DNA of 64,000 bases from Panax quinquefolius (GCA_020205615.1 CM035162.1:46056464-46120463); one strand, 5' to 3'. Positions 21,498 through 33,133 are shown, counted from the first letter of the stretch. The notes: generated by a model from the letters alone, not told the origin. Numbers and translations are program-made.

Positions 21498-22346
21498 ACC
21501 ACCGACGGTCCAGATTGATTTACTATTAAAACTACAACCAATGGTCCAGATTGATTTAACTTATTACACTTTAGTACCCCTAAAGTTTTCCAAGTTTTCA
21601 TTATTCTCCTCTAACTTTTGTAATTCACTTATCTTCAATAAACACATTCTTAATACTTCAACAATTATTCATCATTAATATTATAACTCACAATATTTAA
21701 CAACTAGATCATTCCCAGGAAAGAGGGGGCTTTCCGATAAGGATTTCTCCCTATTGGCGCGCAATTAAGTGACCAACCCTCTCCTTGACAGAATTTTCTA
21801 GACATCGTCAATATTGCAAATAATAATATGAATAACTTTGTTGTCTCAATTATTGATTTAATAATATAAAATATTATGCAGATGATACTGTGACAATAAT
21901 TGAATCAAATAACGTGAGATATTATGCAATAATTACAGTAGCAATAATTGAGTAAATTGAGTGGCTTCTTACGTAAGCATCAATAATCAATACCGTGTGC
22001 TACTATGCAACCACGCGTATTACTGTACTTTTACCATCGGGTAGTTCAACAGTTTAACGGCAAAACTTTCACCGTTATTTTTATAAAAAGATATTTATGT
22101 CATTTTCTATCTACGACAATACTTATGTTCATGTGGGGTCGACTAATGATTGTGTCGTCGTACGAATATTCCCTGTTAAAACGAATATTCCCCAACCAAT
22201 TGAATATTTTATATCAACTTGCTTACTTTGTAAAATTTTCAAATATCACCCTTAACTTTAACCTTTTATCAATTTAACCATTTATTAAATAGAATAATAA
22301 TTATAAGAAAATTGGATACTTTAATTTCATAAAATTCAGGCTCTTA
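21498..22346 (-). mobile_element. Truncated antisense LTR related to the solo LTR at 9666-12331
   Basis: On the minus strand it starts TGTAAGAGCCTGAATTT at 22346 and matches, with divergence, the first ~800 bp of the LTR at 9666-12331. Shared landmarks: the AAAGAGGGGGCTTTCC / GATAAGGAT block (21719-21745 versus 11660-11685), CTTCTTACGTAAG, and GAATATTCCC repeats. The LTR's 3' part is missing. A short direct repeat (GGTCCAGATTGATTTA twice, about 21507-21560) lies at the truncated end. Confidence 0.72.
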
Positions 22347-23063
22347 CACCACCAATTACACAAAACTCGAATATAATACATACACACATTCCTTTAATCT
22401 TCACTTCTCGCCGTGTATGAAATTACTTAATAATTCTCTAAGCACTTTAAAGGTATATAAATTTCCTTCTATTATCAAAAAACGGACACGCATACAAGTA
22501 TAAACCTAGCACACATCGAGTCTTTAATAGTATTCAATATAGTACACCGAGTGGTTTCCCATAAACAACCAACAAATTAGTTTTCATCTAGTCTACACTG
22601 TTTTCACAATGAATTAGATCGGTCAGTAATTCGTATATACCTCCACTCTCTGAAGAAATCGTTTAGCCCAGCTCCTATACATCCACCATTAAAGAGTACG
22701 GTTGCACTGCCTTAGACTTGATACTTACTCGTACAAATACTCAAGAAATTGGTGACTATCAAAGATATTTAATGTCACCAACTTACTATTATAAAATAAT
22801 TTCACATAACTTATTTAACATCAATAGATAAATCTTATCCATTTTCATATTAATTCATCTCTACAATTTATAACAAATATATAATAATGATATATATTTA
22901 TTAAACACAACATCACTTATTACATAGCTCATACTACCCTATGTAATACAATACCACATATCTCGCAACACTTATATATTCTTGTTCGAACCCATCTCAT
23001 GGTTTAAGAATTTTATTTACTAAATTCTTATTTTAATATTTTCTAAAAATTCGGGTTGTTACG
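22347..23063 (-). mobile_element. Fragment of Tekay-type non-coding element: internal part plus LTR start
   Basis: The reverse complement of about 22347-22680 matches 47700-47960, the internal region of the non-coding element at 43566-53432 (shared landmarks: GGGCTAAACGATT, GGAGGTATATACGAA, TTTGTTGGTTGTTT, GACTCGATGTGT). Further right it ends, on the minus strand, with an LTR-like start TGTAACAACCCGAATTTTT near 23063. Most of the LTR between must be deleted. The portion 22628-23063 is repeated at 55113-55553. Confidence 0.65.
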
Positions 23064-23359
23064 AGTCCTCTATACTTAAATTCTAAATATTTCTAAACAT
23101 GAGGACATTATTTAATTTTAAGTTTGGGGGTATTGTGTGCATTTGCATATTTAGTTCATAGTTAGTGTAATTTTGCATTTAGTTAGCATTGCATGTTATT
23201 TGTTAATATTTAGTGTAGTTTTCATGTAGTTTTTCTTTTTGTTAAATAGTTTTCGTCTTCAATTATTTGTTATTATTAAAATAAAAAATGGAAAATCACA
23301 AAAATATTAGTTAGGGCTAATTTGTTGCATTTAGTTAGTGCATTCTGCATGTGTCCAGC
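23064..23359 (+). mobile_element. Fragment of Athila-type 3' region between two LTR pieces
   Basis: About 300 bp carrying AAGTTTGGGGGTATTGTGTG and repeated GCATTTAGTTAG text, like the untranslated 3' region of Athila A1 (18773-19946). On the left it meets an antisense LTR start and on the right an antisense LTR end. A near-identical copy with the same two junctions is at 55554-55849. Confidence 0.65.
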
Positions 23360-24064
23360 TGTATAACGACCCCAAAATTCATACAATTTAATTATTAACT
23401 TCGGTCGTTAATAACACATCTACCTTCTGATTTTTCATCATTATTCGATGTTAAACTTTATATAATGCGGAATAATTTAACCTTTTATGTCTTCTTATTT
23501 TAATTCCCTGAATCAAAACCTTTATCATCTACATGTCTTTGAATCAATCTTATTTTATGATTCACTTTATCACTGTTACTATATAAAATTTTACATTTCA
23601 ATTCGATAACCCTTACATATCAGATAACTCTAAAATGAGCTTTACAACTCAACATAAAACTATACATTATAGAACATTTAGTACATCTCATGAATTTTAA
23701 TCATGGTATAAAGAAATAACAACTTTAGCTAAAATATTAATCTTCGTGTATATTTCTGATCCACGTCATTCAAGTAGCACATAGTGTTACCTTTAATCCG
23801 TAACCTGCAAAAATGGTTATTTGCAAGGTTGAGCTCGACAACCTAGCAAAATCTAACAGTTTTCATGCATCACGTAACACATAATAACATGCTCAACATA
23901 TATCTCTTAAACATTGAACGAACATAACATAGATGTTCTTGTTCAAATATCAAATATAAAGATTGAGTTCCTTACTCAATCAACATTCATTACTCAATCA
24001 ACGTAGTCAGATGTTGACTTTAACGTTCCATGTTTTCAACATATATGTAACACATCATACTATT
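23360..24064 (-). repeat. Antisense LTR, 3' portion, interrupted by copia C1 (continues at 42208)
   Basis: On the minus strand it ends GGGGTCGTTATACA (copy 2 has GGTCGTTACA), a Tekay-type LTR end. It aligns with 55850-56515. Copia C1 interrupts it with target duplication CTATT (24060-24064 and 42208-42212), and the LTR goes on at 42213-42357. Confidence 0.72.
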
Positions 24065-25861
24065 TGAAAGTAGTATGCACACAAGCCAATCATGTTTGAT
24101 GATAAAGCATATACTTTGTAACAATCTTATTCATTTATTAATAAAAAGTATTAATTTATTAAAGGCTTTTAATTATCTACATGATGCTGTTTTATAATAT
24201 GTGATAAACCCATAGTTTTAAGCAATGCTTTTAGAATAATGATGATGATCATTCTAATGAGATCTAAATTCTTAGAAAGCTTAAAACTAAAATAGTTCCC
24301 AATCATTGGATTACTAAATTGGGGATTAGTGAATCCGGATAGATTGGTACATCGTTGCTTGCTCATTGGATGAGGATGATTGATCTCATGATCATTTGTG
24401 TGGAGACACTAAAGCAAGTATGTAGGTGCTTATTAGAGAATAAGTTCAATTGAACGTGGCTCGCTAAGGAATACCTAATGGAGTTTTACTTTTACTTGCA
24501 TCAATAGGAATTCCTGTAGTGATAGTAGTACAAGTAATCCTTGGACTTGAGATCATCATAGTATCTTGTGTATGATGAGTTATACTTTGACTTATTCCTT
24601 AAGACCCTTAGGGTATATCAAAGGGTATGCTTGGGTATAATAAGTTGTACATAGAGATAATGTATGATCAATAAAGAATCTACCACTTCTAATAAAAGAA
24701 GAGAAATGTCCTATGTGATTCGATAAATGACAACCCAGTAGTCCTTAGCCAAGGCAGAATGAAATTAGAAAGGAGTTTCTAATTTGCATTATTTGGAGTT
24801 GTGCATTTAAGGATCGAAATACATATAATTAAATAAAATAAGACTTGACAGTAATTCCATGTCTTATATTTAATTGGGACATTGTATGGTGGACGGATTG
24901 AATTGTACAGTATCTATTTACTCTAAGGTTCTTTTATGATTAATGTTGAAATCTATATTATCCGGAAAGTCGTTAATCGCTAGGGAGGCTTATCCTATTG
25001 TAGAATAAATATTATTTATTTAAATAAATTAATTGTTTAATTTATTTATTTAAATAAGATTAGAATTGTTTCTAATTGATTTATTCACAACCTTTAATAT
25101 GGAGAACCTAAAGGGTCACACCATAAAAGGAAGAATAATTATTTAAGAAGTTAATGGCATAATCGTAATAATATATTAAAGTATATTTAATTTAATCTAT
25201 GGTGATAGAATAAATTAAATAGCTTAATATTATTATTATTTAATATTTTAGAAATATTAAATATAAATTAATAAGAGGAGTCTTATTAATATTATTACGC
25301 TTATTATTATTTTAATTTCTAAAAGAGTTTAGGAATTAATTTAATATAAGTACTCTAAATTATTCCTAATTGGATTAGGAAGGAAAATTAGTTAAAGGAG
25401 TTTAATTAATTATCCCTAATAAGATTAGGGAGCTTAATTAATTAAAAGAATTTAATTAATTAAATAAATCCCAATTCCTTAATTGTTAAGGTGGGTTGCC
25501 CACATCTATAAATAAGAGGAGTCTTATTATGGGGATGTGGTTGTTGACTTTTACTAATACGTAATAATTCCAATTTGTGGGAGAGTACGTCTTTTCTATA
25601 GAGATAGAAAACTAGGGTTGAGCCAATACCCCTTCTTCTTGAATCTTTATTTTTCCTTGGTGGATCACCTCTAGAGGCCAAACATATGGGTGGCTAACGT
25701 TGATCAAAGGAAGGAACCAAACTCGGTGGATTCAAGTTGAACGCGAAAGGATTTGGAGGTGAACTTGTACCTGAGGAAGCTCGATCTTCAAGGGTATGAT
25801 TTTATTCTTTATCTTTTCGTTTAATTAATAATTATGCATAAAGGGTGATCCAGGTATATGG
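24065..25861 (+). repeat. 5' LTR of copia C1, first part
   Basis: Matches the copia LTR up to GGTATATGG, then stops where the LTR of C2 starts. The missing ~85 bp of tail is found at 35003-35087, after C2. TATGG (25857-25861 and 34998-35002) is the duplicated target. The LTR carries two converging blocks of TTTATTTAAATAAA-type sequence near 25010-25060. Its 73-codon antisense frame at 25460-25681 has no support as a gene. Confidence 0.92.
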
Positions 25862-27734
25862 TGAAAGTAGTATGCACACAAGCCAATCATGTTTGATGAT
25901 AAAGCATATACTTTGTAACAATCTTATTCATTTATTAATAAAAAGTATTAATTTATTAAAGGCTTTTAATTATCTACATGATCTTTGTTTTATAATATGT
26001 GATAAACCCATAGTTTTAAGCAATGCTTTTAGAATAATGATGATGATCATTCTAATGAGATCTAAATTCTTAGAAAGCTTAAAACTAAAATAGTTCCCAA
26101 TCATTGGATTACTAAATTGGGGATTAGTGAATCCGGGGTAGATTAGTACATATACGTTGCTTGCTCATTGGATGAGGATGATTGATCTCATGATCATTTG
26201 TGTGGAGACACTAAAGCAAGTATGTAGGTGCTTATTAGAGAATAAGTTCAATTTGACGTGACTCGCAAAGGAATACCTAATGGAGTTTTATTTGCCTGTC
26301 AATAGGAATTCCTGTAGTGATAGTAGTACAAGTAATCCTTGGACTTGAGATCATCATAGTATCTTGTGTATGATGAGTTATACTTTGACTTATTCCTTAA
26401 GACCCTTAGGGTATATCAAAGGGTATGCTTGGGTATAATAAGTTGTACATGGAGATAATGTATGATCAATAAAGAATCTACCACTTCTAATAAAAGAAGA
26501 GAATGTCCTATGTGATTCGATAAATGACAACCCAAAGAGTCCTTGGCGGCGAATGAAATTAGAAAGGAGTTTCTAATTTGCATTATTTGAGTTGTGCATT
26601 TAAGAATCGAAATACATATAATTAAATTAAGACAAACAGAATTCCATGTCTTATATTTAATTGGGACATTGTATGGTGGAAGGATTGAATTGTGCGGTAA
26701 CTATTTACTCAAAAGTTCTTTAATGATTAATGTTGAAATCTATATTATCTGGAAAGTCGTTGATCGCTAGGAGGCTTATCCCTATTGTAGAATAAATATT
26801 ATTTATTTAAATAAATTAATTTTTAATTTATTTATTTAAATAAGATTAGAATTGTTCTAATTGATTTATTCACAACCGGTTTAATATAGAGAACCTAAAG
26901 GGTCACACCATAAAAGGAAGAATAATTATTTAAGAAATTAATGGCATAATCGTAATAATATATTAAGTATATTTAATTTAATCTATGGTGATAGAATAAA
27001 TTAAATAGCTTAATATTTATTATTTAATATTTTAGAAATATTAAATATAAATTAATAAGAGGAGTCTTATTAATATTATTGCAATTATTATTATTTTAAT
27101 TTCTAAAAGAGTTTAGGAATTAATTTAATATAAGTACTCTCATTTATTCCTAATAGGATTAGGAGGGAAAATTAGTTAAAGGAGTTTAATTAATTATCCC
27201 TAATAAGATTAGGGAGCTTAATTAATTAAAAAATTTAATTAATTAAATAAAACCCAATTCCTTAATTATTAAGATGGGTTGCCCACATTTATAAATAAGA
27301 GGAGTCTTATTATGGGTGATGGTGGGTTGTTGACTTTTTCAACATACTGACATAATTCCAATTGTTGGGAGAGTACACCTTTTCTATGAGATAGAAAAAC
27401 TAGGGTTTAGCCAACCACCCTTCTTCTTGAATTTTCTTCTTCCTTGGTGGATCACCTCTGAGGCCAAACATTTGGGTGGCTAACGTTGATCAAAGGAAGG
27501 AACCAAACCCGTGTGGATTCAAGATTGAACGAAAAAGGATTTGGAGGTGAACTTGTACTTGAGGAAGCTCGATCTTCAAGGGTATGATTTTATTCTTTAT
27601 CTTTTCGCTTAATTAATAATTGTGCATAAAGGGTGATCCGGGTATATGGTTTGTAAATTTTTAAACTCGATTTTTACACGCTCAGCATAATTTTTGCAAT
27701 TTGATTAAGGCTCATGAATTTTACAAACCTAACA
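25862..27734 (+). repeat. 5' LTR of copia C2
   Basis: 1873 bp, TGAAAG...CCTAACA, complete. Near-identical to 33134-34997 apart from small indels. The 82-codon open frame 25845-26093 crosses the C1/C2 LTR junction and also appears in antisense at 58737-59000 because that region is simply another LTR; it is not a gene. Confidence 0.93.
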
Positions 27735-27992
27735 AAGGGCATCGAGCCAAACCTTTATGCGAATTATTAATTGTTGATTTAATTTGTATATTGATATGTG
27801 TTTAGAACAATTTAATTGGGCATAATTTTATTGTATAAAATTTAATAAAGAAATCAAAAAAAAAAAAAAAAACAATTGTCTTTGCTTTTTTTTAAAGGAC
27901 GCAGTGAGTGTCATTTGTTTAAAAGAAACAAGCAAAGAACATTTTTTTTTTTAAAGTGCACGGTTTTTTTTTTTGCCGTGAACTTTCAGGTT

Positions 27993-28017
27993 TTATATAT
28001 ATATATATATGTGTTCG

Positions 28018-28065
<48 letters not shown>

Positions 28066-28080
28066 ATATATAATATATAT
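27993..28080. repeat. TA microsatellite
   Basis: Two (TA)n runs, about 27993-28010 and 28022-28061, then imperfect TA text to 28080. The 65-codon open frame 27876-28073 is created by the repeat. The equivalent site in C1 is 35489-35514. Confidence 0.9.
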
Positions 28081-28095
28081 ATGATATATTCTAAT

Positions 28096-28875
28096 TATTT
28101 TATAATTAAAATAAAAAGTTTATTTTAATTTTAAAATAAAAGGTTTATTTTAATATTAAAATATAGAGTTTATTTTAATTTTAAAATTGAATATTATATA
28201 TATATATAATTATTTTAATCTTAAAATAAAAGTTTATTTTAATTTTAAAATAAAAGGTTTATTTTAATATTAAAATAAAAGATTTATTTTAATTTTAAAA
28301 TTAGAATTTCATGCTAACTAATTAGAGTTGGAATTGGATTCCATAATAACTAATTGGAGTTGAAATTGGATTTTATTTTTCCTAAAATAAAGGAGTTTAT
28401 TTGTGAATAAAGTAAATCCATCTTTCCTTAAATAAAGGAGTTTGTTTAGATATGAAATAAGATTTCATATTATTCAAAATAAAAGAGTTTATTTGTGAAT
28501 AGGAAAGAGAATCCTAATTTCCTTAAATAAAGGAGTTTATTTAAATATGGAATAAGATTTCATATTATTCAAAATAAAGGAGTTTATTTGTAAATAGGAA
28601 AGAATATCCGTGTTTCCTTTAATATTTTTTTTTATATATAGAATTGGATTCTATAATTAATTAAAATAAAAGAGTTTATTTTAATTAAAGATTTTTTTTT
28701 ATTACATGGAATTGGATTCCATAATTAATTAAAATAAAGGAGTTTATTTTGATTAAAGATTTTGATTAAAATAAAATAGTTTATTTTATTCAAAATTAGA
28801 TAAATTAAAATAAAATAGTTTTATTTTGATTTAAATTTGGATTAAAATAAAGGAGTTTATTTTGATTCAAAATTA
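28096..28875. repeat. Array of about 16 short palindromes of AAATAAA(n)TTTATTT form in C2
   Basis: Repeated units such as ATTAAAATAAA-AGG-TTTATTTTAAT (exact inverted repeat) and AAATAAA-GGAG-TTTATTT, joined by TATTC, GAATAGG or TTAATT-type linkers. I count roughly 16 units over 780 bp. A shorter version is in C1 (35527-36070). As RNA these could form a row of hairpins. No coding potential. Confidence 0.75.
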
Positions 28876-29324
28876 GATTTTATACTAACTAAATTTGCCC
28901 ATTAAATGATATCAATATATATATTAAATGTTTATTATTCATGAGATGAATGTTATTTATTGATGCATATGGTGATGTGTATGATAATAAATGGGATTGA
29001 TTATGGACTATTGACCAATGCGATTGGATTTTATTTTAGTTGGATGCATGAATATATGGGTTTTAATAAATGGGGTCTGCGTACCTCGTCTTCTCTAATT
29101 TTTCTTAATGTAAATTCTATCTCTCTCCTATGTACTTCCCCTTGACTGCTGATCAAGGTTTCTATTTATCCAAATAGTTTAGTAATAGGAATAGTTAGAA
29201 TTATTTTGAAGAATTGGAGATCAAGGGACAAGAAGCGCATGAAGATCCGTTTGTAATGGAGCCCGGGTTTAAATGTAATAGTTATATTTAAATATTATTT
29301 CTTGTACCCCTAGGGTTTGACCTT

Positions 29325-29354
29325 TTGGTTCACTTGGTGGCTCTAGTGAACCAA
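29325..29354 (+). other. Perfect 10-bp hairpin in copia leader
   Basis: TTGGTTCACT (29325-29334) and AGTGAACCAA (29345-29354) are exact inverted repeats around the 10-base loop TGGTGGCTCT. The same hairpin is kept without change in C1 at 36527-36556. It lies upstream of the loop-motif hairpins. Confidence 0.65.
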
Positions 29355-29600
29355 ACTAGAATAAAAGTCCATAATCAATCCGGGTAGAATATAGTATTCT
29401 ATATGTGCATGCGTATACTATATATATTATATATTATGCAAACATGCTTCGCATGTTCATTAATATGACGCGTATTTTATATATATATGTGCATGCACGC
29501 TAAACAAGATGAGACAAATTAATAACAAACCCCTCAATTTTTTATATTAAGTCCTAAGCGTTCAAAGATATTTGGAATATCGAACGTCGCCTTCTAGCAT

Positions 29601-29940
29601 GATAAAATTAATAGAGTATTAAATATTTAATATGAGTTTGTTGTGTCACCACAAGGCAAGTATTAAGTATTTAAGATGTTAATTTATCACATTTGATGCT
29701 TATAAAGAAAATTGAACAATATTGTTTTGTTGTGTCACCACAAGGATGATATTTTTCTTTTTTGAATATATGGAGTGCTAGGTCGGACTTAACTTGGATA
29801 ATTTTGATTCGGATGTGCCACCACTTGATCAAAATAATCTAAGAGGCAAAATACAAGGAGTTGCATAGTTGATGTAATTGACAAAAGTTGTCTACCTATT
29901 TATTTATATATAGTTTGTTGTGTCACCACAAGGCTATATA
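29601..29940 (+). other. Four stem-loops with conserved apical motif TTGTGTCACCACAA
   Basis: Apical sequence TTTGTTGTGTCACCACAAGG occurs at about 29637-29656, 29725-29744 and 29914-29933, and a variant ATGTGCCACCAC at about 29812-29823. Each is flanked by inverted repeats of different sequence: GATAAAATTAAT...ATTTATC (29601-29688); AAAGAAAA...TTTCTTTT (about 29705-29762); CTTGGATAATTTTGAT...ATCAAAATAATCTAAG (29793-29843); TATATAG...CTATATA (29907-29940). The same set is in C1 (36802-37141) and C3 (about 62158-62498). Confidence 0.7.
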
Positions 29941-30136
29941 CATTTGAAATGGGATCCTTATTCTCACTAGCAAATCTTTAATTAGATTTTGCCGAACTAT
30001 ATAAGTGAGGGTAATATAGTTTGAAGAAAATAGTGGGAGATAGCAATTTAAAACAAGACCTAAATTATTTTGGTAATTAATAAAAGAATGTATGTTAAAA
30101 TGTTGTTAATTACAAATTCATTTACAGAATTTTACA

Positions 30137-30960
30137 ATGTCTAAATTACTATCACTGCAAAGCATATTAGATGCTAAGTTAATCAGACCGAATTAAACGG
30201 ATTGGTTAAGGAAAATTGAGAAAAGTTCTCATAGCTGAAAAGCTATCTTATGTCCTTAATACGCCTATCCCTGCAATGGTTGCAGACAATACCTTTGAGG
30301 AAGAGATTGGTACTTTTAGAAAGTGGCAAGATGATGCACAGTTGGCTCAATGCATCATGCTCGCATCCATGAGTAACGAGCTTCAAATGTCAAGATGAAA
30401 CTATGGATGCTCCTACTATATTCCCCGCACATCAAGTAGTTGATGGTGAGGAAAGTAGGACCGATAGATATCGAGATATCTAAGGAGCTCTTCCGATCTA
30501 GAATGGACCAATGACACTACTGATGATGGATAAAAAGTCCTTAACATTATCAATTTGATTGATCAATTAGACAACGAAGTTTTGTCATGGATGGAGAGTT
30601 GAGCCAAGATTTGATCTTGCACTCACTCCGGACTCCTTTCATTAATTGTTGTGAATTTTTCATATGAAAAGCTAGATATCGCCTTCACCGATTTGCTTAA
30701 CATATTGAAAAATGTTGAGAGTCACTTTCCAACCAAGAAAGATCAAGTCTTACTCGGTAGGGGCCAAAGGATCTTCCTCGAAAGAAGAATAATTCAAAGA
30801 AGGTAAATAGAAAGGCAAAAAAACAAAGGATAATAAGAACAAAACCGATACGAATAGCAAAGGAGTTTGCTTCCCACCGCAATAAGCCCAGACACCGGAA
30901 AGAAATCTGCGAAGCATCTTGCAGAGGCTAACCAAAGAAGCTTAGTGAAGTTTCTACATA
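30137..30960 (+). pseudogene. Copia C2 gag
   Basis: Starts ATGTCTAAATTACTATC. Copia-type gag text follows across several frames: VLIAEKLSYVLNTPIPAMVADN, FRKWQDDAQLAQCIMLASMSNELQ, then a segment ending at a zinc-knuckle site near 30868-30905 whose cysteines are damaged, then LAEANQRSLVKF-like text. Total length is about 275 codons, normal for gag, so this region is not deleted, only frame-broken by small indels. The matching regions of C1 (37336) and C3 (minus strand, start codon at 61962) are in similar state. Confidence 0.82.
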
Positions 30961-31000
30961 ATACGCTTTTGTTCATGATTGAAATAAATTTTCTTTAAGT

Positions 31001-33110
31001 CAAGGTTCTACTTGGGTATTGGATACCGACTTTGGTTATCATAAATATAGATTTATGAAGGACCAAGCGAAGTAGAAAGCTAAACAAGTATAAGTAATCC
31101 TATGTGTGGGAAATGAAGCAAAGGTTGCAACATTAGCCATAGAAACTTATAGTTTAGCACGCTTATGGGCAAATCTATTAAGTCATAAGTTGTTATTGTA
31201 TTCCGAGTTCTTGTTAAAATATTATTTCCATTTCATTGTTGGACAATGAAATTTTTGGTATTATAATTAAGAACAATTGTTGTTCTATTTATAATAATAA
31301 TGTTTTGTATAGAATCCGGAATATTACTTAATAAATTTTGTATACTTGACTTACATGAAAAAAATTTTACATATTGAACAAATTAGTATAAGAAAAGGAG
31401 ATGATCATTCAAAGAGTTGAATGTGTGTATTTGTCGAAATACAAGTGTGAATTATTTGAAAGGTTCAAAGAATTGGAAGTGAAACAAATTGGCAAAGTAT
31501 TAAGATTCTTTGATTAAATCAAGGAATAAATACTTGTGCAATAAGTTTCTAGATCATCTCAAATGGTTTTCTCATAATGGACACATCCTGATACGCAATA
31601 ATTGATTGATGTATCTAAAGGAAAAATCGTACCTTGTTGGACATGGTGTTTCATCCCATAATGATTTTATCGACATTCCAAAGATTCTTCTAGGGTCATG
31701 TCCTAGAAATGGTCAGATATTCTACGAAATTGGTAACCTCAAAATCCGGCCCCAAGACTCCATAAAAGTTATGGACAGGGAGGATTCCTAATCTTAAGTA
31801 TGTTAAGATAAGGGGTTGTCCAACTTATGTGAAACGGTTTCGAAGGATAAGCTTGAGACAAGATTTGACAAGTGTCGATTTGTGGGACATCCTAAAGTAA
31901 GTTTAGGGTATATGTTCTATAATTCTACTTAGCAAAAGGTGTTTGTTGTAAAACACATTGCCTTCTAAGATAAAGGTGTTTATCATTGAAGGGGCTAGTG
32001 GGAGGATAATAGATCTTGAAGAGTTCAAGAACCACAAAACACTATAAGTCAAATAATAGGAACACAGAGATGACCTATTGTACCACAAATCGAATCGTAA
32101 ACTGAATAGTACCAAAGATATTTAGGAGGTATGGATTCATCATGGATGATGATGATGAGGTACACATCATAGAAGATGATGATCCAGAGTTACATTCGAT
32201 GAGGTAAAACTTCTAGTGTGTACAAAAAGGGTCAGTGGGAGCATCGTGACATTCCTAGTACTATATGTTGATATACTACGGATAAGGAATGACATACCAA
32301 TGCTACAATCAGTAAAGATAAAGTTGTCTAAACATTCCTCCAAGAATGATTTGGAAGAGTATCTTAATTGGGGATAAAATCTATATAGATAGATTTAAGA
32401 GGATGCTCGACTTAACCCAAGGAACGATATTCATTTGATGCTAAAGTCGTTTAGCATGGCAAACTCCAAGAGATGTCTCATGGCGATGAGCTATGGAGTG
32501 TATCTCTTTAATAGTCCCCACAGACTCTCGAAAAGAGAGGTCGCATGAGTGACAATCATGTATGCAATGAAATGTACGAGACCCGATGTTGATCGGTCAT
32601 ATTATGGAGAAGTTCACTATGAGTCGCTGAAAAACATCTTAAAGTGCTTAACCCAAGACTAAGGATGTGAGCAAACATGGTGGGTCTAAATTAAAACTAG
32701 AGGGCTTTACGAGACTCAAGTTTTTCGTATGCACTAAGATGACGTAAAATCCACTTTAAGGTAAAGCGTTATCTTGAACAAAGGTGCGTTGAATTGAAAG
32801 GTTCCAAATGCAAAGAAAGAGTTGTTTGGTTTAGTGATAAAGACAAAGTATATAGCTATAAATGAAGTCGCAAGTTGATTATTTGGATTAAAAGTTCATT
32901 ACGTAACTAGGAATAGTTCCTAAGTCTCATCTTGGATCTAAACATGTGTTGTGGCACTTTCATTTGATTATTAGAATCATTAAAAGATGGGAAATCACTA
33001 TAGAGATAGTGGACTCTCAAGAACAACATTACATATCCATTAACTAAAGCTTATCCAACAAACAGGATAATCGTCACTTAGAGAAGAAGAGTATAAGATA
33101 CCATGACGAT
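31001..33110 (+). pseudogene. Copia C2 pol remnant with large internal deletions
   Basis: Protease: STWVLDTDFGYH at 31003-31040 (usual DTG changed to DTD). Then a short pre-integrase piece, an integrase piece (RSDQGGEY-like near 31505-31525, later YVKIRGCPTYVKRF, about 31795-31845), an RT piece near 32225-32420, and an RNase H piece (GSKLKLEGF near 32680; HVLWHFHLI and VDSQEQHYISIN-like text, 32940-33050). About 2.1 kb replaces the roughly 3.3 kb expected from protease to RNase H. The front half of RT is missing, and the YVDD site reads YVD-IL, one Asp codon short. The same gaps occur in C1 and C3. Confidence 0.82.
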
Positions 33111-33133
33111 TGGCTTTAGTGCAAGTGGGAGAT

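Larger units (their letters stand above)
27735..30136 (+). other. C2 leader: non-coding, palindrome-rich, hairpin-rich
   Basis: 2.4 kb between LTR and gag with no coding sequence. It holds, in order: a damaged primer binding site; a poly-A run (about 27856-27873) and a ~110-bp unique segment with near-inverted repeats (AAAGTGCACGG with CCGTGAACTTT); TA microsatellites; an array of short palindromes (28096-28875); a perfect 10-bp hairpin (29325-29354); and stem-loops with a shared loop (29601-29940). Where C1 carries the ribosomal protein L35 fragment, C2 has the poly-A flanked segment. Confidence 0.8.

Noticed and set aside
25845..26093. 82-codon frame seen again at 58737-59000
   Set aside because: The repetition only reflects that both are copies of the same LTR; the frame crosses an LTR junction and is broken in other LTR copies.
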